The translations under genes were made by a program, and so were the position numbers. Positions 1-12,042 of a DNA stretch of 64,000 bases are shown piece after piece (within the stretch, counting starts at the first letter, position 1; each line of letters starts with the position of its first letter). The DNA lies in the NCBI GenBank assembly GCA_029948255.1, contig JALIZF010001844.1, positions 186,001 through 250,000 on the forward strand, written 5' to 3'. Below the pieces are notes generated by a model, which saw only the letters and a program-made list of their open reading frames with translations, was not told where the DNA came from and ran no database searches. This stretch comes from Telmatactis stephensoni. Taxonomy: Eukaryota > Cnidaria > Anthozoa > Actiniaria > Isophelliidae.

Positions 1-1396
1 TGAGTCCCCAAATTGTATGTGATCCCCCCCTTTCATAACTTTCATTTCCGTTTGATCCCCCCTTTTGCTTTCATGAAAATTAAATGATCCCCCCCAAAAT
101 CCTCCGCACCCCCCCAGGCGATAAATAATGACCGGTCCCTTATCACATCATATGAGGCCATTATTAATCTTTTAATTTCAGGACATGTAAAACCATTCTG
201 ATCCCCAGCTGTATCACAGGATGGGAGGTTAGGGGTCGGGGTCGAGGACCCTTCGAAGCTCAACCAATTCAAGTATGTGGTTTCCAGCAAAGAAATAAAG
301 AAAGAAAGAAATAAAAATGTACTACTGTTGATGACAAAGAATATCACGCCTTAAAAAGGGTTGGGCTTGAAGCTTTTGTATATTTAGTGTGTTTATCAAC
401 TTCAACCTCGACTTTCAACAATTGTTCCTGTGCATTGAAACGAATTCGGGAAAGGTCTATAAATTCAAGTTTGTATTTTCCAGCTGAAAACGAAAATAAA
501 ATGTACGTATACTGTAGATGTCAAAGAATATCTGGTTATTTTTAGTTTCAACACAATTTCAGTTAAGGTGGTTCCTCGATTTCATTTTTAAACATCCTGC
601 GACGACAAAGATAAAGTGTAGATTGACCATCATTGGTGAAAATTAAGGATACTGACAATGATGACGTATGATGCCAATATGTCAGCAAAGTTTCATTTAT
701 TCCACAATAATTATTCAGGTTCCTTTAAGAATTCCTGTAAGTTGTCTATATATAACATACCAATTTAAATATGTGGTTTCCAGCAAAGAAATAAAGAAAG
801 AAATAAAATGTACTGTTGATCATGTCAAAGAATATCACGCCTTAAAAAGGGTTGGGCTTGAAGCTTTTGTATCAGTTTAGTGCGGTATTTATCAAGTCCA
901 ACCTCGACTTTCAACCATTGTTCCTGTGCATTGAAACGAATTCGGGAAAGGTCTACTCAAGTTCAGTTTGTAGTTTCCAGCTGAAAACGAAAATAAAATG
1001 TACTGTAGATATGTCAAAGAATAGTCTGGTTATATTTAGTTTCAACAAGTTCAGTTAAGGTGGTTCCTCGATTTCATTTTTTAAAAACATCCTGAGACAA
1101 AGATAAAGTGTAGATTGACCATCATTGGTCAAAATTAAGGATACTGACGATGATGACGTATGATGCCAATATGTCAGTAAAGTTTCATTTATTCCAAAAT
1201 AATTATTCAGGTTCCTTTAAGAATTCCTGTTGTCTATATATAACATACCCAGCGAGCAAGAGTCATCATTTTTATGCCAGTGTTTGGTAAAACCTACCTA
1301 GCCTAAACCACTCTTATTTGACTTTCCACCTGCATTCATTCATTTTGCATTCAGGTTTTCCTGAAACTTTATGACTGAACTTCACAGTGTCAAGCG
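1..1396. repeat. Duplicated 5' flank of a receptor gene
   Basis: No convincing gene. About 240-700 and 770-1,200 are two diverged tandem copies of the same stretch: each has the run ending in a repeated aaagaaataaagaaag tract and a later block reading caaagataaagtgtagattg. The same stretch recurs at about 20,430-21,140, just upstream of receptor copy 6, so it travels with the receptor genes. It probably includes their promoter, but I see no clear TATA box placement. Confidence 0.6.
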
Positions 1397-2444
1397 ATGA
1401 ATATCATGAGAAATTCAAGCCTTGGGAATGAAACTTTTTCCTCCAACATTTCATCATCAGAAGAGTTTGTTGCGCCATGGTTAATCGTCCTCCCAGAAAG
1501 TGCAAGAATTGCATTCATGTCCTCGTATACCTTGGTGCTGCTGTTGTCGATTGTTGGCAATGCATACATCATTGCTATCGTTCTTCGTAACAAAGAAATG
1601 CATTCTATAGTCAATTATCACATCGTCAACATGGCACTGTCTGACATCGTTGCCTCTATTGTATATATACCTCTAAATCTGTCAAGGCTGGTTACCCTTT
1701 CGTACGAATGGAGAGTAGCAGGAACTTTGGGAAACATCCTTTGCAAAGCTCATATATTCATAGCACATGTTTGTGTTGCTGTATCCATTTTAAGCAATGT
1801 GGCTGTCGGATTAGATCGTTTCTTTGCTGTTGTTTTTCCAATGAAGCCCAGTCCACGATTCCTTAAAAATCGTATAGCTCTTCCTGTTATCTGGTTCACT
1901 GCGATGGCACTGTTTACCAAAGACTTATTCACCCAACAACTGATTCGCTACTATAGTGTGAACATATGCATCTTGAAAAGGTCGGAAAGTGATGACGGAA
2001 TCCCAATAATCCACATTGCTTATATCGTCGTACCGTTGATCATCATTACATCACCGTATCTAGCCATTGCTTGTAGCATCAAACGACAGAATCTACCCGC
2101 ACAGCAGTCGACGGACTTCCAAAAGAGGAGACGAAAGCGTAACTTACAGTGGGATCATCAAGATGTCGTTCACAATCGTGGCGTGCTTTTATGGCTGCTG
2201 GATTCCATATCATGGCTTCATTTCTCTGACACTTTTGGTGTGGAAATTTGCCATCCCAGCTGCAATCGCGCCGTTTTTCAACCTCTTGTGGGAATGTTCC
2301 ATAATTATTGCCTACGTTAGTTTCTTCACCAATCCGTTGATTTGTTTCACCTTCAGCAGTAATTATCGTAAATACCTGAAGAAGACTTTCCCATTCAACT
2401 TCTTCTCGTCGAACCGCGCCATAATTGTTCCGAATGCCAAATGA
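1397..2444 (+). pseudogene. Class A GPCR, copy 1, frameshifted
   Basis: Rhodopsin-like receptor related to the intact copies at 5,076 and 9,320. The first frame runs from the ATG at 1,397 and covers the N-terminal sequons, TM1 (GN motif), TM2, TM3 with a DRF triplet, TM4 and TM5. After the basic loop (KRRRKRN) the sequence has a net 4-base insertion near 2,144-2,150 that shifts the frame. TM6 and TM7, including NPLICF, continue in another frame to the stop at 2,442-2,444. The second extracellular loop also has an in-frame shortening before TM5 compared with intact copies. As written no full receptor can be made. A sequencing error is possible, but the shortened loop suggests decay. Confidence 0.85.
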
Positions 2445-4000
2445 CAAATTAAACACCAAGAAGAGCAAATTCTAAAAATTGATAGACAATCGCTGGGGAT
2501 TAAAGCAACTCAAATAAAAACAATCCGTTTTCAGATGCTGGTCAAAGTTTAAGAATATAAACTAATTAAGACTGTAGGACATTGATGCCTATGAAAAGAA
2601 CTAAACCTGCAAAATGACATAGTCATTAACATTAAGAGGGGAATTTTTTCAAGTTCGAGCAGTGAACGACAAAAACTCCTGAGTTGAAGAATAGCTGTTA
2701 TATAAAAATAAAACCATTTCTATAACAAAGTTTAAGTTGTTTGTAAGTAGCTTTGGCCGATAAAAGTTGAATCAAAGTGTTAATCCAAAGCGAAAATTTG
2801 GATCGAAAATGAGATTTAGGCCTTCATTTGATCATTTGCTGTATGTTTTCTTTATATTCAGCTTGAAAGAGCTTAATCCCAACACAACTTCAAGAAAAAG
2901 TCTTTGTACAATTCAAAAATCCGTTTTAAACAGGTATTTTATCTTGGTACATCAGTTTTTTTACCGGTAGAAAAAGGATTTGATTGTTAATCCAGAACGA
3001 AAATTTGGATTAAATCTCGCACGAAGGTGTAGTTTTTGGCGCTTTTCGCCATTATTGCTCGTCAATGAAAAAAATCTCCTCTTAAAAAGTGCTTTACATC
3101 ATGGAGCCTTGATACAATGAGAAGATTTTGAAGGACAAAATATAACAGTAAGAAAAATAGTCACAAACTTGAAGGAAAGAAAATTGATGAATGTATATAT
3201 ACAGTTATTGATCTTAGAGAATCTTAATCGATTCTCTATTTCTGCATTAAGCATTACTAAAATGATCGTTTTTCTAGGACTGTTAGAATGCAAAACTTAC
3301 ATCAGTGTGCATTTAGTAAAATTTTAGAATTAACGACACCAAAAATAAAACGACTATTAATTATTGCCATCATTTATCGATCGATCTCAACATGGAATAT
3401 TCTAGAAAGACTTTTCTTGACGTGTTAAGACAAGACCAGCGTGTCTCTTTAGTATCTATAATCAAATGATCATTCAGTTTAGTGTTTTATTCCACCTGTA
3501 CATACATGATCATCGATAGATTAACATCTAATCGCTAGATTATTAAATGCAAGTTATTAATAGTATACGTATAGGAAATCATATGGTTTCGAGTGCAATT
3601 TGGAATAAATTTGAACGAGTGAGATTTCAAAGAGTTCGGAATTGCGTGTGATAGCGTCAGTAGCGCGCGCACGTTTCTGCGAAAATTTCATTCAAAAACA
3701 ATTTTTTCACCTTTTTTCCACTCAAAGTTGTTCCTTTGTGATCAAAATGTGCATAGTCTTGATGCTAGATAATGTGAACAAGACTAGCAGAACTAAGAAA
3801 ACTTGGATTTTGACGCTGTATTGAAAAAGTAAACTCGAATTTGCACTAGATTTCCTTGTTTTCTGCATTAAATTTCCTTTTTTCTGTACTAAATTTCCTT
3901 TTTTCTGCACTAAATTTCTTTAAAACAGCACTGCTCTTAGCCAATCAGCATCGAGAATTTTTCTCATATATCATTATCATGATTTTTGTTGATGTTCAGT
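2445..4000. other. Receptor 3' flank, no gene seen
   Basis: AT-rich spacer. Parts of it (the block with gttattgatct near 3,205 and the stretch near 3,360-3,540) recur after the other receptor copies at about 6,440, 10,690, 14,020 and 18,080. It is therefore duplicated 3' flank. Short frames here have no recognisable domains. A short repeated ttccttttttctgcactaaa block lies at 3,850-3,920. Confidence 0.5.
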
Positions 4001-4344
4001 TAAAGAATATCTGATATGATTTTTTATAGTTTTTCACGAGTTACTGCAGGCAATTCACACTTCCATTTATAAACATCTTGCAGACAGAGTGAGATGTACC
4101 AATTGTAAAAATAATAATGCAGACCTAGAAGATGATAGACTTTGCCGACAAGATGTCAGTAAGGTTTCATTTATTCAACAATATACTAATCCGGTTCCTT
4201 TAATAATTCTTGTAAGCTGTCTATCGAACCAGCTGAAGCAAGAGTTATCACTCGGATAGAAACACAGAGTAAACTAGAATGATTCATACGGGAAGGAAGA
4301 AGGAAGGAAGGATGAAACGAAGAAGGATAAAACGAAGGAAACTG

Positions 4345-4495
4345 TCGTTTTCTGTAGAAGCAAGGATGGTACAGTGCGCGGCCTTATGTGCAAGAGGTCT
4401 GAGTTTGATTCCCCGCATCCTTGTTTTGACTTCTTTCCATTCTGTGTAGCTATCAATTAGCTTTAAATACCCGTAAAACGGAGCTATGTTGGATA
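4345..4495 (+). mobile_element. tRNA-like SINE fragment
   Basis: A block with a tRNA-like B box (gagtttgattcccc) and a tail containing the phrase taaatacccgtaaaacggag. The same family occurs at about 8,590-8,740 in the duplicated unit and, inverted, at about 40,180-40,330. The A box is weak, so the tRNA origin is inferred. Confidence 0.5.
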
Positions 4496-4740
4496 GAGGT
4501 GAGCCCTATAGAGCATACGATCTCCCCATGCTTTCGAAGTAAAATATATCACGTTTACTTTCCCTTTGGCTTTAAGGAAAGTCTTAATTAACTATAACAA
4601 TGACGTTTGCATGTAGGCGGAAGTCATGGAATTAGTTATTAATGATATTATAGATTTATTTTACTCGACTTTGTAGGAAGGACTACATGAATCATTTATG
4701 AAACATTCTATTGGGTTGCTCTCATTTATAAAGTTAGTGC

Positions 4741-4929
4741 AATAGGCCATTTGCACGATGGCGTCATTTTACTACAACTACCAGAATGCTCTACGAATTT
4801 TCTTTCTTATTCAGATTTTTCTTCCCTTTTGAGAATAGCAAAACAATTGGCACTAATTATTTTACAAAAGAAAGTGGGCAATTCTGGTAGTACTTGTAGT
4901 ATATGACGCCATCATGCGAATGGCCTATT
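4741..4929. mobile_element. MITE, about 190 bp
   Basis: Imperfect terminal inverted repeats start aataggccat and end atggcctatt, and include the pairs gatggcgtcat / atgacgccatc and ctaccagaat / attctggtag. The centre is AT-rich with no coding frame. The second copy at 8,989-9,177 sits at the same place in the duplicated unit, so it was inserted before the duplication. A diverged relative lies near 54,440-54,620. Confidence 0.7.
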
Positions 4930-5075
4930 ACTCAATTAAAGGAGAATGATGTTTGGTAAAATCGACACGCAACCTAAACCTGAAGAGAGTATGAACTTTC
5001 ACCATTCATTCTTCCTTGTAATATCTGTAGCAAGGTTTCAGTGAAACTTTCTGCCTCAATTAATTGCGCCAAGCA

Positions 5076-6119
5076 ATGAATATCACGAGAAACTCAAGCC
5101 TCGGGAATGAAACTTTTTCCTCCAACATTTCATCATCAGGAGGGTTTGTTGCGCCATGGTTAATCGTCCTCCCAGAAAGTGCAAGAATTTCATTCTCTGT
5201 CTCGTATAGCTTGGTGCTTGTGTTGTCGGTTGTTGGCAATGCATACATCATTGCTATCACTCTTCGTAACAAGGAAATGCATTCTACAGTCAATTATCTC
5301 ATCGTCAACATGGCATCGTCTGACATAGTTGGCTCCGTTGTATATATATCTGCTCAACTGTCAAGGCTTGTTACCCTTTCGAACGAATGGAGAGTAGCAG
5401 GGACTTTGGGGAACATCCTTTGCAAGGTTTGTCCATTTATTGGAAATGTTTGTGTTGCTGTATCCATTTTAAGCAATGTGGCTATCGGACTAGATCGTTT
5501 CTTTGCTGTTGTTTTCCCGATCAAGCCCATCCCACGATTCCTCAAAAATCGTACAGTTCTTCCAGCAATCTGGTTCATTGCCGTAGCTATGTTTGCGATT
5601 AACCTATTCATCTACGAATTGATTCCCTGCTATAGTGTGAACATATGCACCGTAAAATGGCCAGAAAGCATTGACAGAATCAAGGCAGAAACCATCCGCT
5701 TCCTAACAATTGTCATTGCTTATTTCGTCGCACCGTTGATCATCATTTCATCACTGTATCTAGCCATTGCTTGTAGCATCAAACGACAGAAACTACCCGG
5801 ACAGCAGTCGACGGACTTCGAAAAGAGGAGACGAAAGCGTAACATTGGGATCATCAAGATGTCGTTCACAATCGTGGTGTGCTTTTTTGTCTGCTGGTTT
5901 CAGTATCATGTCCTCCTTATTATGGAACATTTAGTGTGGAAAGGAGCTATCCCAGCTGCAATCGCGCCCTTTTACCACCTCTTGAAGCACTGTTCCTTAA
6001 TTATTGCCTACGCTAGTTTCTTCACCAATCCGTTGATTTGTTTCACCTTCAGCAGTAATTATCGTAAATACCTGATGAAGACTTTTCCATTCAACCTCTT
6101 CTCATCAAACCGCGCCTAA
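5076..6119 (+). CDS. Class A GPCR, copy 2 (orphan, intact)
   Basis: Single-exon seven-TM receptor of 347 aa, in the plasma membrane by family. The extracellular N-terminus has sequons at N2, N6, N11 and N17. TM1 carries the GN pair at 54-55, TM2 has D83, and TM3 starts after C116, which can pair with C185 or C191 in the second loop. The DRY position reads DRF (140-142) followed by AVVFP. TM4 has W166 and TM5 has P220. Loop 3 is strongly basic (RRRKR at 251-255). TM6 reads CWFQ at 273-276, so the usual CWxP proline is glutamine. TM7 has NPLICF at 318, an NPxxY variant with no tyrosine. The ligand is unknown. Loss of the TM6 proline may alter activation. The start is the ATG at 5,076, the position shared by the paralogs. 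Confidence 0.9.
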   Translation: MNITRNSSLGNETFSSNISSSGGFVAPWLIVLPESARISFSVSYSLVLVLSVVGNAYIIAITLRNKEMHSTVNYLIVNMASSDIVGSVVYISAQLSRLVTLSNEWRVAGTLGNILCKVCPFIGNVCVAVSILSNVAIGLDRFFAVVFPIKPIPRFLKNRTVLPAIWFIAVAMFAINLFIYELIPCYSVNICTVKWPESIDRIKAETIRFLTIVIAYFVAPLIIISSLYLAIACSIKRQKLPGQQSTDFEKRRRKRNIGIIKMSFTIVVCFFVCWFQYHVLLIMEHLVWKGAIPAAIAPFYHLLKHCSLIIAYASFFTNPLICFTFSSNYRKYLMKTFPFNLFSSNRA

Positions 6120-7073
6120 ATTGGTCTGAATGACAATACAAGTCGAGAAAAGCATGCGCAAGTCTTACAAATGACTTTTTCTCTGTGTGTATATATCTTA
6201 CTAGAAGATAGCGAAGACATTTATAGACAATCGCTGTGAATTAAGCTACTAAAACCTTCTTTACTGCATGTTCCAAGTTTAATAACTCAGAGATTAATAT
6301 AAAGACTAATGAAGACTATAGGACAGTCGTTAACAGCATCATGGAGTCTCACTGCAAATTAGAAGATTTGCAAGGATGAAATGGAACAGTAAAAACTGAA
6401 GCTAGTAAACTAAAGAATAAAAACTTGATTCCAATACATATACAGTTATTGATCTCCGAGAACCTTAATGGACTCTTTTTTTCTGCGCATTTAGCCTGTG
6501 CTTATCCCTATTAATCATCAGTGAATGATGTAGACACCGTGTTGAAATAAAGTTAAGCACCCTTAACAGTCCATGCCGGACACGTAGACCTGGCTCAAGC
6601 TGATCCGATCCACACCCATGTACATTATCTCTGAAATATTTTGGAAGTGAAATCGATCTAAAGGATTTTATATTACATGTTATGCACCGTGCACATTTGA
6701 GCCGGGTCACAGTGTACTCGCCTTTACTTATAATTACAATTTCATTATTTATGGTTGAATGAGTAAAAACAGAGAAAATAACTCAAAAAGACTAAGTACC
6801 TTAATCGTTATCAATGAATTGCGTCATGAAAATAGAGAGTGCACATTATTTCGTTACATTGCGTTAGTTTATACAGTTTGTGACATTATAAAGGCCTCAA
6901 ATAAACCCAAACCATATATAATATACAGATAACTGAGGTACTGCCTAAAAGCGGAGATCCGAGTTGTCTGACATTCATTGTTCCATACTTGATATATAAC
7001 TTTCTCAAGTTTTGATGACGTCATCGATGGCGCCATAGCACGTGACCTTAGTGTTGAATCCCCCTTACCTCTA
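6120..7073. other. Receptor 3' flank, no gene seen
   Basis: AT-rich spacer after copy 2. Its first part is duplicated after copies 3 and 4. From about 6,480 it diverges from the copy-3 flank. I see no recognisable coding segment or RNA gene. Confidence 0.5.
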
Positions 7074-7368
7074 TATACGCCTATTTCAAAAAAGGTTGTC
7101 GTACGAGAGGTCTCAAGCCCACGCAACTAGACCGAAAAGCAGTATGGGTAGTAGCAAAACTTTACTTTCTTTTCCGCTTTGGTATTGACTTGAGCATCAG
7201 TAAGTGAAGTTCTGAAATGTATAAGGTCAGAACAAGCTGAATTCGAGTAATCGTGTGGAATTTTTGTGGTTTAAGCTGTTTTATACCTTTAGTTATTTCT
7301 TCCCATACTCCCTTTCGGGTGAGTCGCGTAGGCTTGATACTGACAATGTTTATTGAAATAGGTGTATA
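7074..7368. mobile_element. Short TIR element, internally deleted copy
   Basis: About 295 bp. The left end reads tatacgcctatttcaaaaaa and then continues through gtatgggtag; the right end is its reverse (ctacccatactcc-like, ending aaataggtgtata). A larger element with the same ends lies at 18,827-20,016. The ends suggest a TA target, but the target duplication is not certain. Confidence 0.6.
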
Positions 7369-7830
7369 CAGCTTCATCCTATGCAAGCAAGTTTGGTTAT
7401 GTCATCTTATCACCTGACCGTCTTGTGTATGGTTGTTTGACAGCTTTATTACATTTGCAGCTAACCTTTAATTACAATTCGCAAGCGTTTATTACATTCG
7501 TGACATCTACCAACATTTTATATTGTATGTACGTCTTTCTTATATATATTATAGTTATTTCACCGATATCGTAATACAGAATATCGCTGTGATTGTAATA
7601 ATTTTTTAAAAAGAATCTGGAAACTCTTATTTTGTGGTTCAAAGGAAACATTACTACGTCAGCTGCCCAAAAGCAGCTTTTTTTCATCAACTAGACTGCA
7701 ACTAACAACTTTGAGTCGCAAGGTGAGCGTCTTTTAATTCATGGGTAGACAGTTGAATGAAAAGGAAGTTCAAAAGAAATTCACCCGTCAACCCTATGGA
7801 AACCTAGACAGTTAAGAATATTTGGACGAA

Positions 7831-7995
7831 TTGGTTGGTTGTTTGGTTGGTTGGTTGGTTGGTTGGTTGGTTGGTTGGTTGGTTGGTTGGTTGGTTGGTT
7901 GGTTGGTTGGTTGGTTGGTTGGTTGGTTGGTTGGTTGGTTGGTTGGTTGGTTGGTTGGTTGGTTGGTTGGTTGGTTGGTTGGTTGGTTGGTTGGG
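7831..7995. repeat. (TTGG)n microsatellite, about 41 copies
   Basis: An almost perfect TTGG tetranucleotide array of about 165 bp with one interruption near 7,841. Long repetitive reading frames on both strands here are artefacts of the array. Confidence 0.97.
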
Positions 7996-8988
7996 CTGTC
8001 CAGGCACAGTACATTTGGATCCCGTTATAATGCGGCTACCGTTGGGCAAAAGAACCGGGGTTGGCCTTAGCTGAGCCGTTAAAGTTAAATAGCTGTCGTA
8101 GATAATAACGAGGTGGCTTGTGTAGTTATAAACGAAAGCAGGATTTGCGGCTAAACACACACACACACAAAAAAAGCGTGACTGCAAGTTCAACATTTTT
8201 AAAGTTTGCAGTTTCCGGCAGAAAAAATGCATAGTTTGTTGATGTTCAGTTAAAGAATATCTGACATTATTTTTTATAGTTTCAACACGAGTTACTGCAG
8301 GCAATTCACACTTCCATTTATAAACATCTTGCAACAGACAGAGTGAGATGTACCAATTGTAAAAATAATAATGCAGACCTAGAAGATGATAGACTTTGCT
8401 GACAAGATGTCAGTAAGGTTTCATTTATTCAACAATTACTAATCCGGTTCCTTTAATAATTCTTGTAAGCTGTCTATCGAACCAGCTGAAGCAAGAGTTA
8501 TCACTCTGATAAAAACAAGTAAACTAGAATGACTACGGGAAGGAAGAAGGAAGGAGGGATGAAACGAAGAAAGGATAAAACGAAGGAAACTTTTGTTTTC
8601 TGTAGTAACAAGGATGGTACAGTGCGCGGCCTTCTGTGCAAGAGGTCTGAGTTTAATTCCCCGCATCCTTGTTTTGACTTCTTTCTATTCTGTGTAGCTA
8701 TCAATTAGCTTTAAATACCCGTAAAACGGAGCTATGTTGGATAGAGGTGAGCCCTATAGAGCATACGATCTCCCCATGCCTACGAAGTAAAATATATCAC
8801 GTTTACTTTCCCTTTGGCTTTAAGGAAAGTCTTAATTAACTATAACAATGACGTTTGCATGTAGGCGGAAGTCATGGAATTAGTTATTAATGATATTATA
8901 GATTTATTTTACTCAACTTTGTAGGAAGGACTACATGAATCATTTATGAAACATTCTATTGGGTTGCTCTCATTTATAAAGTTAGTGC

Positions 8989-9177
8989 AATAGGCCATTT
9001 GCACGATGGCGTCATTTTACTACAACTACCAGAATGCTCTACGAATTTTCTTTCTTATTCAGATTTTCATTCCCTTTTGAGAATAGCAAAACAATTGGCA
9101 CTAATTATTTTACAAAAGAAAGTGGGCAATTCTGGTAGTACTTGTAGTATATGACGCCATCATGCGAATGGCCTATT
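8989..9177. mobile_element. MITE, second copy in the duplicated unit
   Basis: Same inverted-repeat element as at 4,741-4,929, carried along by the segmental duplication. Confidence 0.7.
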
Positions 9178-9319
9178 ACTCAATTAAAGGAGATGTTTCG
9201 TAAAATCGACACGCAACCTAAACCTGAAGAGCGTATGAACTTTCACCATTCATTCTTCCTTGTAATATCTGTAGCAAGGTTTCAGTGAAACTTTCTGCCT
9301 CAATTAATTGCGCCAAGCA

Positions 9320-10363
9320 ATGAATATCACGAGAAACTCAAGCCTCGGGAATGAAACTTTTTCCTCCAACATTTCATCATCAGGAGGGTTTGTTGCGCCA
9401 TGGTTAATCGTCCTCCCAGAAAGTGCAAGAATTTCATTTTCTGTCTCGTATAGCTTGGTGCTTGTGTTGTCGGTTGTTGGCAATGCATACATCATTGCTA
9501 TCACTCTTCGTAACAAGGAAATGCATTCTACAGTCAATTATCTCATCGTCAACATGGCATCGTCTGACATAGTTGGCTCCGTTGTATATATATCTGCTCA
9601 ACTGTCAAGGCTTGTTACCCTTTCGAACGAATGGAGAGTAGCAGGGACTTTGGGGAACATCCTTTGCAAGGTTTGTCCATTTATTGGAAATGTTTGTATT
9701 GATGTATCCATTTTAAGCAATGTGGCTATCGGACTAGATCGTTTCTTTGCTGTTGTTTTCCCGATCAAGCCCATCCCACGATTCCTCAAAAATCGTACAG
9801 TTCTTCCAGCAATCTGGTTCATTGCCGTAGCTATGTTTGCGATCAACTTGTTCATCTACGAATTGATTCCCTGCTATAGTGTGAACATATGCACCGTAAA
9901 ATGGCCAGAAAGCATTGACAGAATCAAGGCAGAAACCATCCGCTTCCTAACAATTGTCATTGCTTATTTCGTCGCACCGTTGATCATCATTTCATCACTG
10001 TATCTAGCCATTGCTTGTAGCATCAAACGACAGAAACTACCCGGACAGCAGTCGACGGACTTCGAAAAGAGGAGACGAAAGCGTAACATTGGGATCATCA
10101 AGATGTCGTTCACAATCGTGGTGTGCTTTTTTGTCTGCTGGTTTCAGTATCATGTCCTCCTTATTATGGAACATTTAGTGTGGAAAGGAGCTATCCCAGC
10201 TGCAATCGCGCCCTTTTACCACCTCTTGAAGCACTGTTCCTTAACTATTGTCTACGTTAGTTTCTTCACCAATCCGTTGATTTGTTTCACCTTCAGCAGT
10301 AATTATCGTAAATACCTGAAGAAGACTTTCCCATTCAACCTCTTCTCATCAAACCGCGCCTAA
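9320..10363 (+). CDS. Class A GPCR, copy 3 (orphan, intact)
   Basis: 347-aa single-exon receptor differing from copy 2 at only six residues that I can see: V127I, A128D, I309T, A311V, A313V and M334K. A128D puts an acidic residue into TM3, facing the region where aminergic receptors bind ligand, which could change ligand choice. It shares the DRF triplet, the CWFQ variant of TM6 and NPLICF in TM7. The changes at 313 and 334 match the other paralogs, so either copy 2 changed there or gene conversion occurred. The start is the ATG at 9,320, equivalent to 5,076. Flanks are duplicated from the copy-2 unit. Confidence 0.9.
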   Translation: MNITRNSSLGNETFSSNISSSGGFVAPWLIVLPESARISFSVSYSLVLVLSVVGNAYIIAITLRNKEMHSTVNYLIVNMASSDIVGSVVYISAQLSRLVTLSNEWRVAGTLGNILCKVCPFIGNVCIDVSILSNVAIGLDRFFAVVFPIKPIPRFLKNRTVLPAIWFIAVAMFAINLFIYELIPCYSVNICTVKWPESIDRIKAETIRFLTIVIAYFVAPLIIISSLYLAIACSIKRQKLPGQQSTDFEKRRRKRNIGIIKMSFTIVVCFFVCWFQYHVLLIMEHLVWKGAIPAAIAPFYHLLKHCSLTIVYVSFFTNPLICFTFSSNYRKYLKKTFPFNLFSSNRA

Positions 10364-10369
10364 ATTGGT

Positions 10370-12042
10370 CTGAATGACAATACAAGTCGAGAAAAGCATG
10401 CGCAAGTCTTACATATGACTTTTTCTCTGTGTGTATATATCTTACTAGAAGATAGCGAAGAAATTTATAGACAATCGCTGTGAATTAAGCTACTAAAACC
10501 TTCTTTGCTGTTCCAAGTTTAAGAACTCAGAGATAAATATAAAAACTAAAAAAGACTGTAGGACCGACAGTCATTTATTTAACATGTATATCATGGAACC
10601 TTACTGCAATTAGAAGATTTTGAAGGACGAAATGGAACAGTAAAAACTGAAGCTAGTAAACTAAAGAAGAAAAAAGTGATTCCAATACATATACAGTTAT
10701 TGATCTCCGAGAACCTTAATGGACAATTTTTTCTGCGCATTTAGCCTGGAAAATGCTAAAATGACTTTTGTAGGCGTGTTAGAATCGAATACAAAATGGT
10801 CAGTATATATATTTAGTAAAATTGACAAATTAGAACTCAAAATACGCTGATGTAAAATACTAAACTATTCATATTCTCATCGTTTTATCGATCTTTCTCT
10901 GTCATTAATTATCAACATGGAGTGTTCTAGACTGTTCCTGACAACGGAGTTAAAACAAGACCAACGTGGTTCGTTAGTATCTATCATCAAATGATCATTC
11001 AGTTTATAGTGTTTCAGTATTTCCCCTGTATATACATCTCATTGATAAATTATTGAATACACGGTTGTTATTTGATTCTTCATTTTATGTTGCATCAAGA
11101 GACCATAATTCTAAGAGAGCGAAACGGCGCCAATTAATTCCTGATCGATACTAAAAATAACTCAAGCGCCAGGCACATCGCGCAGACAACAATACCAGTT
11201 TCGCTGTCTTTTAGCCTCACTATGGTCTTTTACTTGCATTTAATTAGTTGTTGCTAAATCATCAGAATGAAATGTTAGAGGTTATAGTTTATATCCTAAA
11301 GTTAACTCAGTTACAGTTGTTTGTTTGACAGCTTTATTACATTTGCACCCACACTTTTATTACATTCGCGCGAGCGTTTATATTATTCCATTTGTAACAT
11401 CTACCAACATTTTATTTTGTATGCACGTCACGTCTTTCTTGTATCAGTATTCTTTTTCACCGATATCGTAATACAGAATATCGTTATAATCGCAATATGT
11501 TTTTAAAAAGAATCTGGAAACTCTCATTTCGTGGTTCAAAGGAAACATTACTACGTCAGTTGCCCAAAAACAGGTTATCAGTTTTCATCAACTAGACTGC
11601 ACCTAACAACTTTCAGTCGCAAGGTGAGCGTATTTTGATGGGTAGACAGTTGGACGACAAGGAAGTTTAAAAGAAATTCACCTGTCAACCCTAGGGAAAA
11701 CTAGAAACTGAGTCAAGAATATTCTGACTAGCCCCCTAACCGTGACAAATTGAAAACATTCATGTGAAAAAGTCATCTGAACATATTGAAAATATATCGT
11801 AAATGTCTAAGAACACCAACTGATTCATTTAGCTCCGAAGGTTCATGCATGCATTGCTCATTTCTTTTTGAGTATATTATAGGACGACCGTTCTAAGTTG
11901 AACCAACTCAAGTTTGATAGTTTCCAACAAAAATCTGAAATCTGAGGGAGTTTCTGAGTTTTATTGGTTTCTTCATAAGTTAATTAAAGCCGTTTGTTCT
12001 TTAGTTTGACGATTTACAAACATCCTGCAGAAAAGATAGAGT
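10370..12042. other. Spacer with a partial MITE
   Basis: No gene seen. At about 11,097-11,225 is a diverged relative of the 12,043 element, with inverted ends reading agagaccataattctaagag and the matching gtttcgctgtctt...atggtct. The block near 11,320-11,700 matches about 7,430-7,770, another duplicated flank. Confidence 0.5.

Larger units (their letters stand above)
3996..6480 (+). repeat. Segmental duplication unit A with receptor copy 2
   Basis: This stretch matches 8,247-10,737 almost base for base, including a SINE-like block, a MITE, the receptor gene and its 3' flank. The spacing between equivalent start codons is 4,244 bp. The high identity of non-coding parts indicates a recent tandem duplication. 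Confidence 0.8.
8247..10737 (+). repeat. Segmental duplication unit B with receptor copy 3
   Basis: Near-identical partner of 3,996-6,480, including the SINE-like block (8,590-8,740), the MITE (8,989-9,177) and receptor copy 3. Confidence 0.8.

Noticed and set aside
7781..8074. Long NPTNQ and WLVG repeat proteins
   Set aside because: They are translations of the TTGG microsatellite in several frames.
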